A stretch of 64,000 nucleotides of DNA from Paenibacillus sp. 481 (GTDB lineage Bacteria; Bacillota; Bacilli; Paenibacillales; Paenibacillaceae). Made by a program: the position numbers and the translations under genes. Where the stretch lies: the NCBI RefSeq assembly GCF_021223605.1, contig NZ_CP075175.1, forward strand, positions 744,001 through 808,000. The letters are read 5' to 3'. This document shows, piece by piece, positions 35,703 to 43,015 of this stretch (its first letter is position 1; every line of letters starts with the position of its first letter). Below the pieces are notes generated by a model, which searched no databases, was not told where the DNA came from, and saw only the letters and a list, made by a program, of their open reading frames with translations.

Positions 35703-36887
35703 CTACTGGTGTGCGATAAGCGGTTTCTCTACTGCTATGGATTGCTCCACTTCAAAGAGCACCCTTAAATCCACTTTACCATTGTCCGACTTCTGATGCA
35801 AAATTTTTTCCGTATGGATCCGGACTTGAGGCCCATTTTTCGCAGTAATATCAAGCCGTGCTTGCTGCAATCCTGCTTGTACAGCTTCTTGCACACTGCG
35901 CTCTTCGGCGGCAACATGCACTTCCAACACTTTTTCTTTTACCCAGCCTACCGGAAAATCAAGCTCTCTCCACTGTACTTTATTCACATCTTCGACAATT
36001 TCATATTGGGCGTAAGGAATATCGCCGTATCCTTTTACCTTCACCTTATGTTCACCCGCTGTCACATACAGCCTTTCAAGCTGCTCACCTGTATATACCT
36101 TCTGCTTGCTAATTAAAGGAGAAGTGATCCGGTACTCATACCAGACTAGCCCATGCACCTCCCCTTTTGCTGCAACGGACTGCAAACCATTCACGGATTC
36201 AATAATACCGCTGATAAGGATATTCCCTTGTTTAACTCGCATATGCTGTCGCACTAATGCCCTTCCTTTTTCAGCTAATACATGCGTAATAACGGCATCC
36301 TCTTTGGCAACCAAATGTCGTGGATTCACTAGCTTTTTAGCGTCAGGGATCGTTGTCTCAGCTACCTGTATCGTTATTTTTGTACCTTGACGATGAATAC
36401 CAACCCAAGATGTATCCGGCAATCGCGCATTTAATGATTTAGATAGCACGTCCGATTCACGCAAACGAAAAGTCCATTGAAAAGGGAACACCCCTTCTTC
36501 TTTCGCTGCATGTAATACAGTTTCAGTTGGAATACGTACATTCCCTTTTACTTCTATCGACCACACGAGGGATGAGAGCATGTACAATCCGCACAAAAAA
36601 AGAAGCGCGCCCAAAAAGAAAAATTGGCGCCTCCATACCATTTTAAAACGGAATGGCCAACCATTTCGCTGCTCTACATGTATGCGACAGCCTGTCTTTT
36701 TCAACAGCGGCCGAAGTCGAAAATAGTCCCTTAGCAAGATGAAAAATGCGATGCCACGTTCCGTGGTACGCACATCCCAAATCGTAATTCGCTTTTTTGT
36801 GACGGCATTTATGAAGGATTCAACTTGTTCACCACGCACACTTACTTGCACATAGCCTCGTATACGCGCTAACGCCGGAGCCTTCAT
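35703..36887 (-). CDS. yqfD: Sporulation protein YqfD
   Basis: 394 residues with a single membrane helix near residues 90-110, an N-terminal cytosolic domain (RIRGYVQVSVRGEQ) and a large external domain. It matches YqfD, a mother-cell protein needed for efficient sporulation. Its ATG overlaps the yqfC stop by four bases. GGGGGAATC precedes it. SigE control is inferred from B. subtilis and from the candidate promoter ahead of yqfC. Confidence 0.92.
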   Translation of the reverse strand: MKAPALARIRGYVQVSVRGEQVESFINAVTKKRITIWDVRTTERGIAFFILLRDYFRLRPLLKKTGCRIHVEQRNGWPFRFKMVWRRQFFFLGALLFLCGLYMLSSLVWSIEVKGNVRIPTETVLHAAKEEGVFPFQWTFRLRESDVLSKSLNARLPDTSWVGIHRQGTKITIQVAETTIPDAKKLVNPRHLVAKEDAVITHVLAEKGRALVRQHMRVKQGNILISGIIESVNGLQSVAAKGEVHGLVWYEYRITSPLISKQKVYTGEQLERLYVTAGEHKVKVKGYGDIPYAQYEIVEDVNKVQWRELDFPVGWVKEKVLEVHVAAEERSVQEAVQAGLQQARLDITAKNGPQVRIHTEKILHQKSDNGKVDLRVLFEVEQSIAVEKPLIAHQ

Positions 36888-37177
36888 GATGATTCCCCCG
36901 TTCCATGATACTTAATATCGTGAATAGCACCTTCAATACATACTTCTTCCGTCCATATTCCACGAATGCTTAAATTTGTACCAAACACTTCAAGTTCACC
37001 GTTGGCAAGTGCAAGACGCATATGATCACTCGTAAAATGAAGAACGCCGCGATGGTTCTCCACGATCAGTTGACGATTGCCGATCATCGTAAACCGGGGC
37101 AGATCCATCACAATATGTTGCGGCAAATCGAACCACTCCGCCGACCATTGGCGCAGCTTGCGGGCGATGCGACCCAT
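36884..37177 (-). CDS. yqfC: Sporulation protein YqfC
   Basis: 97 residues of the YabP/YqfC family: LPQHIVMDLPRFTMIGNRQLIVENHRG broken into beta strands, then ISIRGIW-like LSIRGIWTEEV. YabP, its relative, helps spore coat assembly. It is translationally coupled with yqfD through an ATGA overlap and lies behind a SigE-like promoter. Confidence 0.92.
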   Translation of the reverse strand: MGRIARKLRQWSAEWFDLPQHIVMDLPRFTMIGNRQLIVENHRGVLHFTSDHMRLALANGELEVFGTNLSIRGIWTEEVCIEGAIHDIKYHGTGESS

Positions 37178-37206
37178 ATGAGATTGGCCCCCTTTCTGTA
37201 CTTTAC

Positions 37207-37235
37207 AACTTATGCGATATATGAAGGGAATATGA
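37207..37235 (-). promoter_or_regulatory. SigE-like promoter of yqfC-yqfD
   Basis: TCATATT, a 14-base spacer, then CATAAGTT on the minus strand. This fits the mother-cell SigE pattern (ATATT, 13-15 bases, CATACANT) with two mismatches in the -10 box. yqfCD is SigE-dependent in B. subtilis. Confidence 0.55.
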
Positions 37236-37260
37236 GGCTATGCGACCGATTATCTTAGAC

Positions 37261-37318
37261 AAAAAAAGCTCCAGTCCCTCAAAGTCAATGGTTGACTTTA
37301 AGCGTACTGGAGCTTTAT
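37261..37318 (-). terminator. Terminator of the acidic protein gene
   Basis: On the minus strand AAAGCTCCAGT pairs with ACTGGAGCTTT and an inner AAAGTCAA pairs with TTGACTTT; TTTTTTT follows. It separates the nfeD-floA group from yqfCD. Confidence 0.85.
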
Positions 37319-37339
37319 TAAAAATAGTTGGCTTGCTGC

Positions 37340-37876
37340 CTAGCGACGACCGTATGGACGTTTCGCACGCGGTGGACCTAATATTTCAGCCCATACCACA
37401 CCTCGCAGCGCATCTTCAGGCCTTAGAGCGAGCTTGGATTTCGTTCGGTTCGTTTGAACCTGATAAGCATTCGATTCGCGGTTAGAATGACGCCTGCCTT
37501 GTTCTGTATCCTCATTCCAATCATAATGCCAATTTGCATCATCGTTGCTGGATGAAAAATGCGGCCTCATTTGTCCACGCTGTCGATCCGCAACAGCAGG
37601 TTGCATCTCACTGGCAAATACGGGCGCTTGAGTGCTCGTCTGCGCTCGTTCACGCTCAGACTCGCCCTCATATTCCAACTCGAACTCATCATCGTCTTTA
37701 GCCTGCTTATTTTGCTGTGGCAGCCCTAGCATATCACCGCCACCAAAACTCGGCATTCGAGTTTCGGCTTCTTTTTGTTTCCCTTTGCTGAACATGGAAA
37801 TTAATCCACCCAGCACAGCAACCACTATAAAAATATTACTTGCAAGCAAGTCAAAAATAGCCTCTACAATTTTCAT
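37340..37876 (-). CDS. Membrane-anchored acidic protein with a conserved C-terminus
   Basis: 178 residues. One helix at about 5-27 anchors it; then comes a polar disordered region, first acidic (DDDEFELEYEGESERERAQ), then Gln/Asn/Ser-rich. The last about 25 residues, ALRGVVWAEILGPPRAKRPYG, look far more constrained than the rest and are probably the functional element. I do not recognise a named family. It is 11 bases downstream of floA and so belongs to the nfeD-floA operon, in the place B. subtilis has the unrelated-looking yqfB. A role with flotillin microdomains is only an inference. Confidence 0.65.
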   Translation of the reverse strand: MKIVEAIFDLLASNIFIVVAVLGGLISMFSKGKQKEAETRMPSFGGGDMLGLPQQNKQAKDDDEFELEYEGESERERAQTSTQAPVFASEMQPAVADRQRGQMRPHFSSSNDDANWHYDWNEDTEQGRRHSNRESNAYQVQTNRTKSKLALRPEDALRGVVWAEILGPPRAKRPYGRR

Positions 37877-37886
37877 GGCTTACCGC

Positions 37887-38885
37887 CTAGCTTTCCGACT
37901 TGGTGTTGCCCTGTTCGCCTTCAGACATTTTCCCAAGCGAACCGCGCATTTGCGTATCTGCCTCGATATTCTTCAGGTTCATATAGTCCATTACACCAAT
38001 CTTGCCGTTCTTTAACGCTTCAGCCATCGCCAATGGAACCTGCGACTCGGACTCAACGACACGTGCGCGCATCTCAACCACGCGAGCTATCATCTCTTGC
38101 TCTTGCGCAACCGCCATCGCACGACGTTCCTCCGCCTTCGCTTGCGCGATTCGTTTGTCCGCTTCCGCTTGTTCCGTCTGTAAGTGGGCACCAATGTTTT
38201 TACCTACATCCATGTCTGCGATATCAATGGACAAGATTTCAAAAGCTGTTCCTGCATCCAAACCTTTGCCCAAAACCGTACGGGAAATGAGATCTGGATT
38301 TTCTAGTACATCTTTATGTGTAGCACTGGAACCGACAGTCGTCACGATACCCTCGCCTACACGGGCAATAATCGTTTCTTCACCTGCACCACCGACAAGG
38401 CGCTCAATATTCGCACGAACCGTTACACGAGCACGAACTTTTACTTCGATGCCGTCTTTCGCCATTGCTGCAACGATAGGCGTTTCAATCACACGCGGGT
38501 TAACACTCATTTGTACGGCTTGTAATACGTCACGGCCTGCAAGATCAATCGCTGCCGCACGTTCAAATTCCAAGTTGATATTAGCACGTTGTGCTGCAAT
38601 TAGAGCGTTAACTACACGGTCAACGTTACCACCTGCTAAATAGTGGCTTTCCAATTGGTTAATCGTTACACCCAGACCGGCTTTAGTCGCCTTAATCATT
38701 GGATTTACGATACGACTTGGTGTAACACGACGCAAACGCATCGCCACCAACGTAATAATACTAATGCGTACACCGGAAGAAATAGCGGCAACCCATAGCA
38801 TTACAGGGAAAAAGCTAAAAAATACAGATAATACGATCAGCGAGACCGCACCGATAAGCAAATAAGAAATCATCGCAGAATCCAT
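37887..38885 (-). CDS. floA: Flotillin-like protein FloA (YqfA)
   Basis: The ATG at 38885 is chosen because GGAGG lies 11 bases ahead and the resulting 332 residues match FloA (331 in B. subtilis); upstream ATGs at 38906 and 38897 lack proper spacing. One membrane hairpin at about residues 5-45 is followed by an SPFH/PHB-like domain ([17 protein letters not shown]) and Ala/Glu-rich coiled coil ([19 protein letters not shown]). FloA scaffolds functional membrane microdomains. It pairs with NfeD just upstream. Confidence 0.95.
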   Translation of the reverse strand: MDSAMISYLLIGAVSLIVLSVFFSFFPVMLWVAAISSGVRISIITLVAMRLRRVTPSRIVNPMIKATKAGLGVTINQLESHYLAGGNVDRVVNALIAAQRANINLEFERAAAIDLAGRDVLQAVQMSVNPRVIETPIVAAMAKDGIEVKVRARVTVRANIERLVGGAGEETIIARVGEGIVTTVGSSATHKDVLENPDLISRTVLGKGLDAGTAFEILSIDIADMDVGKNIGAHLQTEQAEADKRIAQAKAEERRAMAVAQEQEMIARVVEMRARVVESESQVPLAMAEALKNGKIGVMDYMNLKNIEADTQMRGSLGKMSEGEQGNTKSES

Positions 38886-38937
38886 AAACGACATAACCTC
38901 CAACATCTATTTGGTAAACTAATTTATCCCCTAGTAG

Positions 38938-40347
38938 TTAAATGTGCTTACGTACAACGACACGCGCCCCTTCTACTTCCATCACGATAACGGTTGCATC
39001 GCGCTCGATAAACGTACCATCCGTCACGACATCGATATGCTTACCGTCAATCATTACGGTGCCCGATGGACGAAGCGGCGTAATTGCTGTTCCAACTTTG
39101 CCAATCAGCGCCGTCTGGTTGTCATTCGATACGTAGCCTTCGTTCGTCGATAGTGTATCTCGCAAAATAAAGCGATTCCACACACCACGATGTTTAAATA
39201 CTTTAGCTACAATGACGACCACGATGACCGCAGCAACAAAAGCGATGCCTAGCGATACAAACGCATCTGACGTATCGTACGCAGCACGTACAACACCAAA
39301 AATTAAGCTCGCTGAACCAAGAATGCCTAGTATGCCAAAGCTCGGTATAAACAACTCAAGCACGAGCAGCACGAGTCCTACAATGAACAGGACAACTGTC
39401 TCCATTCCGGCTAATCCAGCTACATAATGTCCGAAGAAATAAAGTCCAAACCCAAGTACACCTAAAAATCCAGGTAACCCGAATCCAGGTACAAGCAATT
39501 CAATGGCTACACCTGCAATGCCAAGAAACAACAGCAGTGTACTGACGTACGGATTCGTAATAATAGACGCAATCCATTCCGTCGTTTCAGGTTCGATCGT
39601 AACGATATTGGCACCTTCTAATTTCATTTGGACCAATAAGTCTTGCACCGATGCAGCCTCATAATCAGCATATCCAACTTTACGCGCTTCCTGTACACTC
39701 AAGGACAGCACTTCGCCTGCTTTCTTTACACGGCCAAGCTCAGGCAATTTAATTTCTGACTTCAAGTCAGCCATGGCAACAGCCACATCTACATTGCGGC
39801 CATTTTTCTCAGCAGCTGATTTCATTTGACTGTTCCAAAAGGCGATTGCCTTCGGGTCGTCCACGTAATTATGGTCACCGTCTACCAATGCAGCTGCACC
39901 AATAGCGCTGCCAGGAGCCATGGCAATCTCATCTGCATTTAAGGCCAAGTAGCTGCCTGCTGACGCCGCCTTGCCGTGCACATACATAACGGTTCGCAGC
40001 TGGCTATCTGACAGCAGCGTCCCCATTTCCTGCGCAATTTGTGCATAGCCTCCAGGCGTATTCATTTCTAAAATAACGAGCTCTGCACCGTACTGTGCAG
40101 CTTCAGACATAGCTCTCGAAAAAAACGATTTCATCACCGGGTCAACTGTGCCCTGCAACGGGATAACGACTACATTTCTTGATGGATCACTATCCTTATG
40201 AGCAGCTACGTCCATCATGGATGGCATCGCTTGAGCAATTGGCAATGAACCAAAAACCATCATCGAGAGCATGAGGAGCAGCAACGATAACGTTGCCTTT
40301 TTTCGGAGACCTTCTCCGAACCGTAACCTAAATCGCGTTCCGCTCAC
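38938..40347 (-). CDS. nfeD: NfeD-type membrane serine protease (YqeZ)
   Basis: 469 residues of the long NfeD form: signal peptide (cleavage near residue 40), a ClpP/crotonase-like protease domain (EMNTPGGYAQIA and GKAASAGSYLALNADEI, which includes the likely catalytic serine), four membrane helices, and a C-terminal OB-fold (LIGKVGTAITPLRPSG). It is the usual operon partner of flotillin. The start is GTG at 40347 behind GGAGGGGGT. A SigW-type promoter precedes it. Confidence 0.94.
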   Translation of the reverse strand: MSGTRFRLRFGEGLRKKATLSLLLLMLSMMVFGSLPIAQAMPSMMDVAAHKDSDPSRNVVVIPLQGTVDPVMKSFFSRAMSEAAQYGAELVILEMNTPGGYAQIAQEMGTLLSDSQLRTVMYVHGKAASAGSYLALNADEIAMAPGSAIGAAALVDGDHNYVDDPKAIAFWNSQMKSAAEKNGRNVDVAVAMADLKSEIKLPELGRVKKAGEVLSLSVQEARKVGYADYEAASVQDLLVQMKLEGANIVTIEPETTEWIASIITNPYVSTLLLFLGIAGVAIELLVPGFGLPGFLGVLGFGLYFFGHYVAGLAGMETVVLFIVGLVLLVLELFIPSFGILGILGSASLIFGVVRAAYDTSDAFVSLGIAFVAAVIVVVIVAKVFKHRGVWNRFILRDTLSTNEGYVSNDNQTALIGKVGTAITPLRPSGTVMIDGKHIDVVTDGTFIERDATVIVMEVEGARVVVRKHI

Positions 40348-40395
40348 CTTCTACCCCCTCCGTATTTCGTAGTTGATACATCTTCTTACTATGAC

Positions 40396-40425
40396 ATAAT
40401 ACGTTATATGACCAGAATCGTTTCA
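40396..40425 (-). promoter_or_regulatory. SigW-type (ECF) promoter of nfeD-floA
   Basis: TGAAAC, a 16-base spacer, CGTATTAT on the minus strand. This is an exact match to the SigW consensus (TGAAAC, N16-17, CGTA). B. subtilis yqeZ-yqfA is a known SigW operon, induced by envelope stress. Confidence 0.8.
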
Positions 40426-40451
40426 TATGATTCAGCATTACCAATTGAAAT

Positions 40452-40486
40452 TAAAAAAGACACTCCTCTTAAGAGGAGTGTCTTTT
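40452..40486. terminator. Terminator of rpsU-yqeY
   Basis: AAAGACACTCCTCTT is followed directly by its reverse complement, flanked by A and T runs, so it works in both directions. It begins 16 bases after the yqeY stop. Confidence 0.85.
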
Positions 40487-40501
40487 ATTTGCCGATAGCT
40501 T

Positions 40502-40945
40502 TTATTGCAAATACTGTTGAACCAGCGAATTGACTAACTTGCCATCTGCGCGCCCCTTCACCTTAGGCATGAGGGCACTCATTACTTTCCCCATGTCGGC
40601 TTTCGAAGAAGCACCGGTTTCTTGGATGGCCTCTTGTACAATCACTTTTATCTCTTCTTCGGAAAGCTGAGCAGGTTGGTACTGGCTCAATATATCAATT
40701 TCCGCTTTTACATTATCCGCTAATTCGCCACGACCTGCTTTCTCGAACTCATGGAGGGCATCTTTCCGCTGTTTGATTTCACGACCCAGAATCTCAAGGA
40801 CTTCATCGTCATTCAAAGTTCTTTTAACATCTATCTCAACATTCTTGATCGCCGAACGTACCATCCGGATGGTGGAGAGCTTGAACTTGTCTTGACTCTT
40901 CATCGCTTGCTTCATATCTTCGTTCAATCTTTGGCTAAGATCCAT
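40502..40945 (-). CDS. yqeY: YqeY (GatB/YqeY domain) protein
   Basis: 147 residues of the YqeY family, related to the tail of the GatB amidotransferase subunit: MKSQDKFKLSTIRMVRSAIKN, GREIKQRKDAL, LPKVKGRADGKLVN split around helices. It may bind tRNA, but no role is proven. It lies 15 bases after rpsU and shares its terminator. Confidence 0.95.
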   Translation of the reverse strand: MDLSQRLNEDMKQAMKSQDKFKLSTIRMVRSAIKNVEIDVKRTLNDDEVLEILGREIKQRKDALHEFEKAGRGELADNVKAEIDILSQYQPAQLSEEEIKVIVQEAIQETGASSKADMGKVMSALMPKVKGRADGKLVNSLVQQYLQ

Positions 40946-40960
40946 TGGTGCTAAATCCTC

Positions 40961-41134
40961 CTAAAACTTTCTTTTGCGAGCAGCCTCGGACTTTTTCTTG
41001 CGCTTGACGCTTGGCTTTTCATAGTGCTTACGCTTTTTAACTTCAGCCAAGACACCATCTTTAGCGATGGAACGCTTAAAGCGACGAAGTGCAGCATCGA
41101 TTGTCTCGTTTTTGCGAACTTTCGTTTCAGACAC
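40961..41134 (-). CDS. rpsU: 30S ribosomal protein S21
   Basis: The GTG at 41134 with GGAGGGAAA upstream gives a 57-residue product, the normal S21 length; the longer frame is not coding. It is very basic: [19 protein letters not shown], then [18 protein letters not shown]21 binds the 30S platform near the anti-Shine-Dalgarno. It has a near-consensus SigA promoter. Confidence 0.96.
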   Translation of the reverse strand: MSETKVRKNETIDAALRRFKRSIAKDGVLAEVKKRKHYEKPSVKRKKKSEAARKRKF

Positions 41135-41193
41135 CAGTTTTCCCTCCCTCCGACCAGACCGTCCAAGAACGGCAACACGGCTTATCAAACTAC

Positions 41194-41223
41194 ATTATAT
41201 GTGATTGTAAAAGGGGGTGTCAA
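41194..41223 (-). promoter_or_regulatory. Consensus SigA promoter of rpsU-yqeY
   Basis: TTGACA, an 18-base spacer, TATAAT, both hexamers perfect, on the minus strand. Transcription should start near 41187, about 50 bases before the GTG. Confidence 0.88.
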
Positions 41224-41312
41224 CCTCACGTTCACAATCTGTCATGAATTACGCTTGAAACATCAAATTTCCATACGAAAATTCCCAGTTTCTTGCGAAA
41301 AACGACCAGAAT

Positions 41313-41654
41313 TTAACTTACTAGCGGCCCCAAAAATTCACCGCCGAGCAAATGATAATGAATATGGAATACTTCTTGTCCACTATGTTTGCCACAATTG
41401 TTAATGAGGCGATAACCTGTCTGGTCCACACCTAATTCACGCGCCACTTCTTGTGCAGCACGATGCATTTCACCAATCAATACAAAATCCTCACCTGCCG
41501 CATCGTTCATCGTCGGGATATGCTTCTTGGGAATAATAAGCACATGCACGGGTGCTTGCGGTTGAATGTCATGGAATGCGATAACGTGTTCATTCTCATA
41601 CACTTTTTTAGCTGGGATTGCCCCTTCTACGATCTTACAAAAAATACAACTCAT
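41313..41654 (-). CDS. hit: HIT-family nucleotide hydrolase (HinT-like)
   Basis: 113 residues. The catalytic triad HIHYHLLGG near residues 97-105 is intact, with the conserved CIFCKIVEGAIPA at the N-terminus and VLIIPKKHI in the middle. HinT enzymes hydrolyse AMP-lysine and related phosphoramidates, including aminoacyl adenylates made by LysRS. GAAGGAGGG precedes the ATG. It lies just upstream of rpsU but has a separate promoter. Confidence 0.95.
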   Translation of the reverse strand: MSCIFCKIVEGAIPAKKVYENEHVIAFHDIQPQAPVHVLIIPKKHIPTMNDAAGEDFVLIGEMHRAAQEVARELGVDQTGYRLINNCGKHSGQEVFHIHYHLLGGEFLGPLVS

Positions 41655-41698
41655 CTTCGTACCCTCCTTCAGGATGTCCAGTTAAACAGCGACAATTA

Positions 41699-41739
41699 TG
41701 TATAACAATATCATAACGAAAATCAAGCCGCTCGTCCAA
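41699..41739 (-). promoter_or_regulatory. Candidate SigA promoter(s) of hit
   Basis: Two overlapping candidates on the minus strand: TTGGAC, 18 bases, TATGAT (41710-41739), and TTGATT, 16 bases, TATACA (41699-41726). Confidence 0.45.
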
Positions 41740-41766
41740 TGTTTAAGCATCTACCCGCACAACAAA

Positions 41767-41811
41767 TATCACTCTCATCCTAATGTGTGTTGATTTAGGA
41801 TGAGAGTGATG
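41767..41811. terminator. Hairpin terminator after the repeat-protein gene
   Basis: ATCACTCTCATCCTAA pairs perfectly with TTAGGATGAGAGTGAT, a 16-pair stem. It lies 24 bases beyond the stop codon at 41835. The T run on the minus side is short (ATTTG), and GCTTTTG is on the plus side. Confidence 0.65.
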
Positions 41812-41834
41812 CTTTTGTGAGCTTGATCCACATT

Positions 41835-42623
41835 TTAATAATAAGGATAAGGGTATGGGTAGTAAGGGTATGGATAAACATATGGATTGATAGCTAATCC
41901 TGCCAGGAGAGCGAGCGGAAGTCCAATTGAATCAAAACGGCGACGACCAAAACCATAAGGATAGTAGTAACCTCCATGAAAATAATTGGGCGAATGAAAT
42001 CCATGACCGAGTGCCCTTGTACAGTCTGCACGGTCATCAGCGTGTGCACCGGGTACAGCTAAATATACGTTAGCATCATCTACATGCTGTATGATACCCT
42101 CGTACGCGCACTTGTTAACTGTTTTTAAATGGACGTATCGATGCAGGTGATTATAGCAATGTTCTTTCCAAGAATGTCCTGCTGGCAATGGTTGATTCGC
42201 TTCTGCTGGAAATGTTGTGGCGGGGCCACTTGATAGCGGCGGGATCGCACCTTCTGGGTATGGCTTACCTGAACCACCTGATAGCGGTTGGACAGCTCCT
42301 CCGGGGTATGGTTTGCTTGAACCATCTGACAGAGGTTGAAACGTTCCTCCGGGAAATGGCTTGCTTGAACCGTCTGACAGCGGTTGAAACGCTCCTCCGG
42401 GGTATGGCTTGCTTGAACCATCTGACAGAGGTTGAAACGTTCCTCCGGGAAATGGCTTGCTTGAACCATCTGACAGAGGTTGAAACGTTCCTCCGGGAAA
42501 TGGCTTGCTTGAACCGTCTGGCAGTGGTTGTGCCGTTCCATGTGAATAAGGCTGGGCTGTTCCACTTGGCAGTGGAGTAGCTGGAACAGATGGCTGAACA
42601 TTGTTCGATTTTTTCTTTTCCAT
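41835..42623 (-). CDS. Repeat protein with a 16-residue Pro/Gly/Ser motif and Lsm-like C-terminal region
   Basis: 262 residues with no signal peptide. Residues about 20-130 contain six good copies and a degenerate seventh of a 16-residue unit, consensus SSKPFPGGTFQPLSDG, with Phe/Tyr and Thr/Ala alternating between copies. Then a Cys/His-rich segment (HSWKEHCYNHLHRYVH) leads into KCAYEGIIQHVDDANVYLAV, which resembles small Sm-like beta barrels seen in some spore coat proteins. The end is a GGYYYPYGFGRRR segment and a Pro/Tyr tail (PYPYYPYPYPYY). Tyr/Gly-rich composition suggests a cross-linked spore or surface structure, which is inference. GTGGGAGGC precedes the ATG. Confidence 0.7.
   Translation of the reverse strand: MEKKKSNNVQPSVPATPLPSGTAQPYSHGTAQPLPDGSSKPFPGGTFQPLSDGSSKPFPGGTFQPLSDGSSKPYPGGAFQPLSDGSSKPFPGGTFQPLSDGSSKPYPGGAVQPLSGGSGKPYPEGAIPPLSSGPATTFPAEANQPLPAGHSWKEHCYNHLHRYVHLKTVNKCAYEGIIQHVDDANVYLAVPGAHADDRADCTRALGHGFHSPNYFHGGYYYPYGFGRRRFDSIGLPLALLAGLAINPYVYPYPYYPYPYPYY
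42250..42545. repeat. 48-bp tandem coding repeats, about six to seven copies
   Basis: A 48-base unit encodes the 16-residue motif. Several copies are identical or nearly so at the DNA level, indicating recent duplication or gene conversion. All three minus frames stay open because the unit length is divisible by three. Confidence 0.92.
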
Positions 42624-42712
42624 AGACGCCTCCCACTTTCGCTTTTATTGAGTATACAGTCATGGTATTCGCCCAGTCTTTACTGTGTGCAAGGTACATT
42701 TGTGCTGATTGC

Positions 42713-42775
42713 AAAAAAATAGGCATCTCGTTGTTAGCGTCTAGCGGTAGCTTATTAGACGCTGATCGAGATGCC
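42713..42775 (-). terminator. Terminator downstream of sbcC
   Basis: On the minus strand GGCATCTCG and AGCGTCTA pair with TAGACGCT and CGAGATGCC, then TATTTTTTTG. It lies about 240 bases after the sbcC stop, so the 10-bp repeat array falls inside the transcript. Confidence 0.8.
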
Positions 42776-42860
42776 CATATATAGGTGCCGGTTGTCTGTA
42801 TTATAACAGCCATTTTCAACTGTCTCTGTGACATACTTCACCATGCTCATTGTATACAGT

Positions 42861-42940
42861 TGTGCGCTGGGCGTAGCTGGGCGTAGCTGGGCGTAGCTGG
42901 GCGTAGCTGGGCGTAGCTGGGCGTAGCTGGGCGTAGCTGC
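42861..42940. repeat. 10-bp tandem repeat array, seven perfect copies
   Basis: GCGTAGCTGG repeats head to tail with no mismatch, with partial units at both ends. It lies in the 392-base gap between sbcC and the repeat-protein gene. Its unit is unrelated to the decamer array at 15681. Nothing else recognisable is in this gap except the terminator at 42713-42775. Confidence 0.95.
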
Positions 42941-43015
42941 TCTAAGCGTTTAACAACCCATACACAGCGCTATTCAGCAATGCAACCAAAGCGACATTGC
43001 CGAAACAGCCCGACG

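Noticed and set aside
42624-42712. Sporulation-type (SigE/SigK) promoter for the repeat-protein gene
   Set aside because: GAATA and TATAC-like pieces occur but not at the right spacing for either consensus.
42125-42834. Alternative frames through the 48-bp repeats (158 and 189 codons)
   Set aside because: Only the frame ending at 41835 has a good ribosome binding site and a conserved-looking nonrepeat C-terminus; the others are repeat artefacts.
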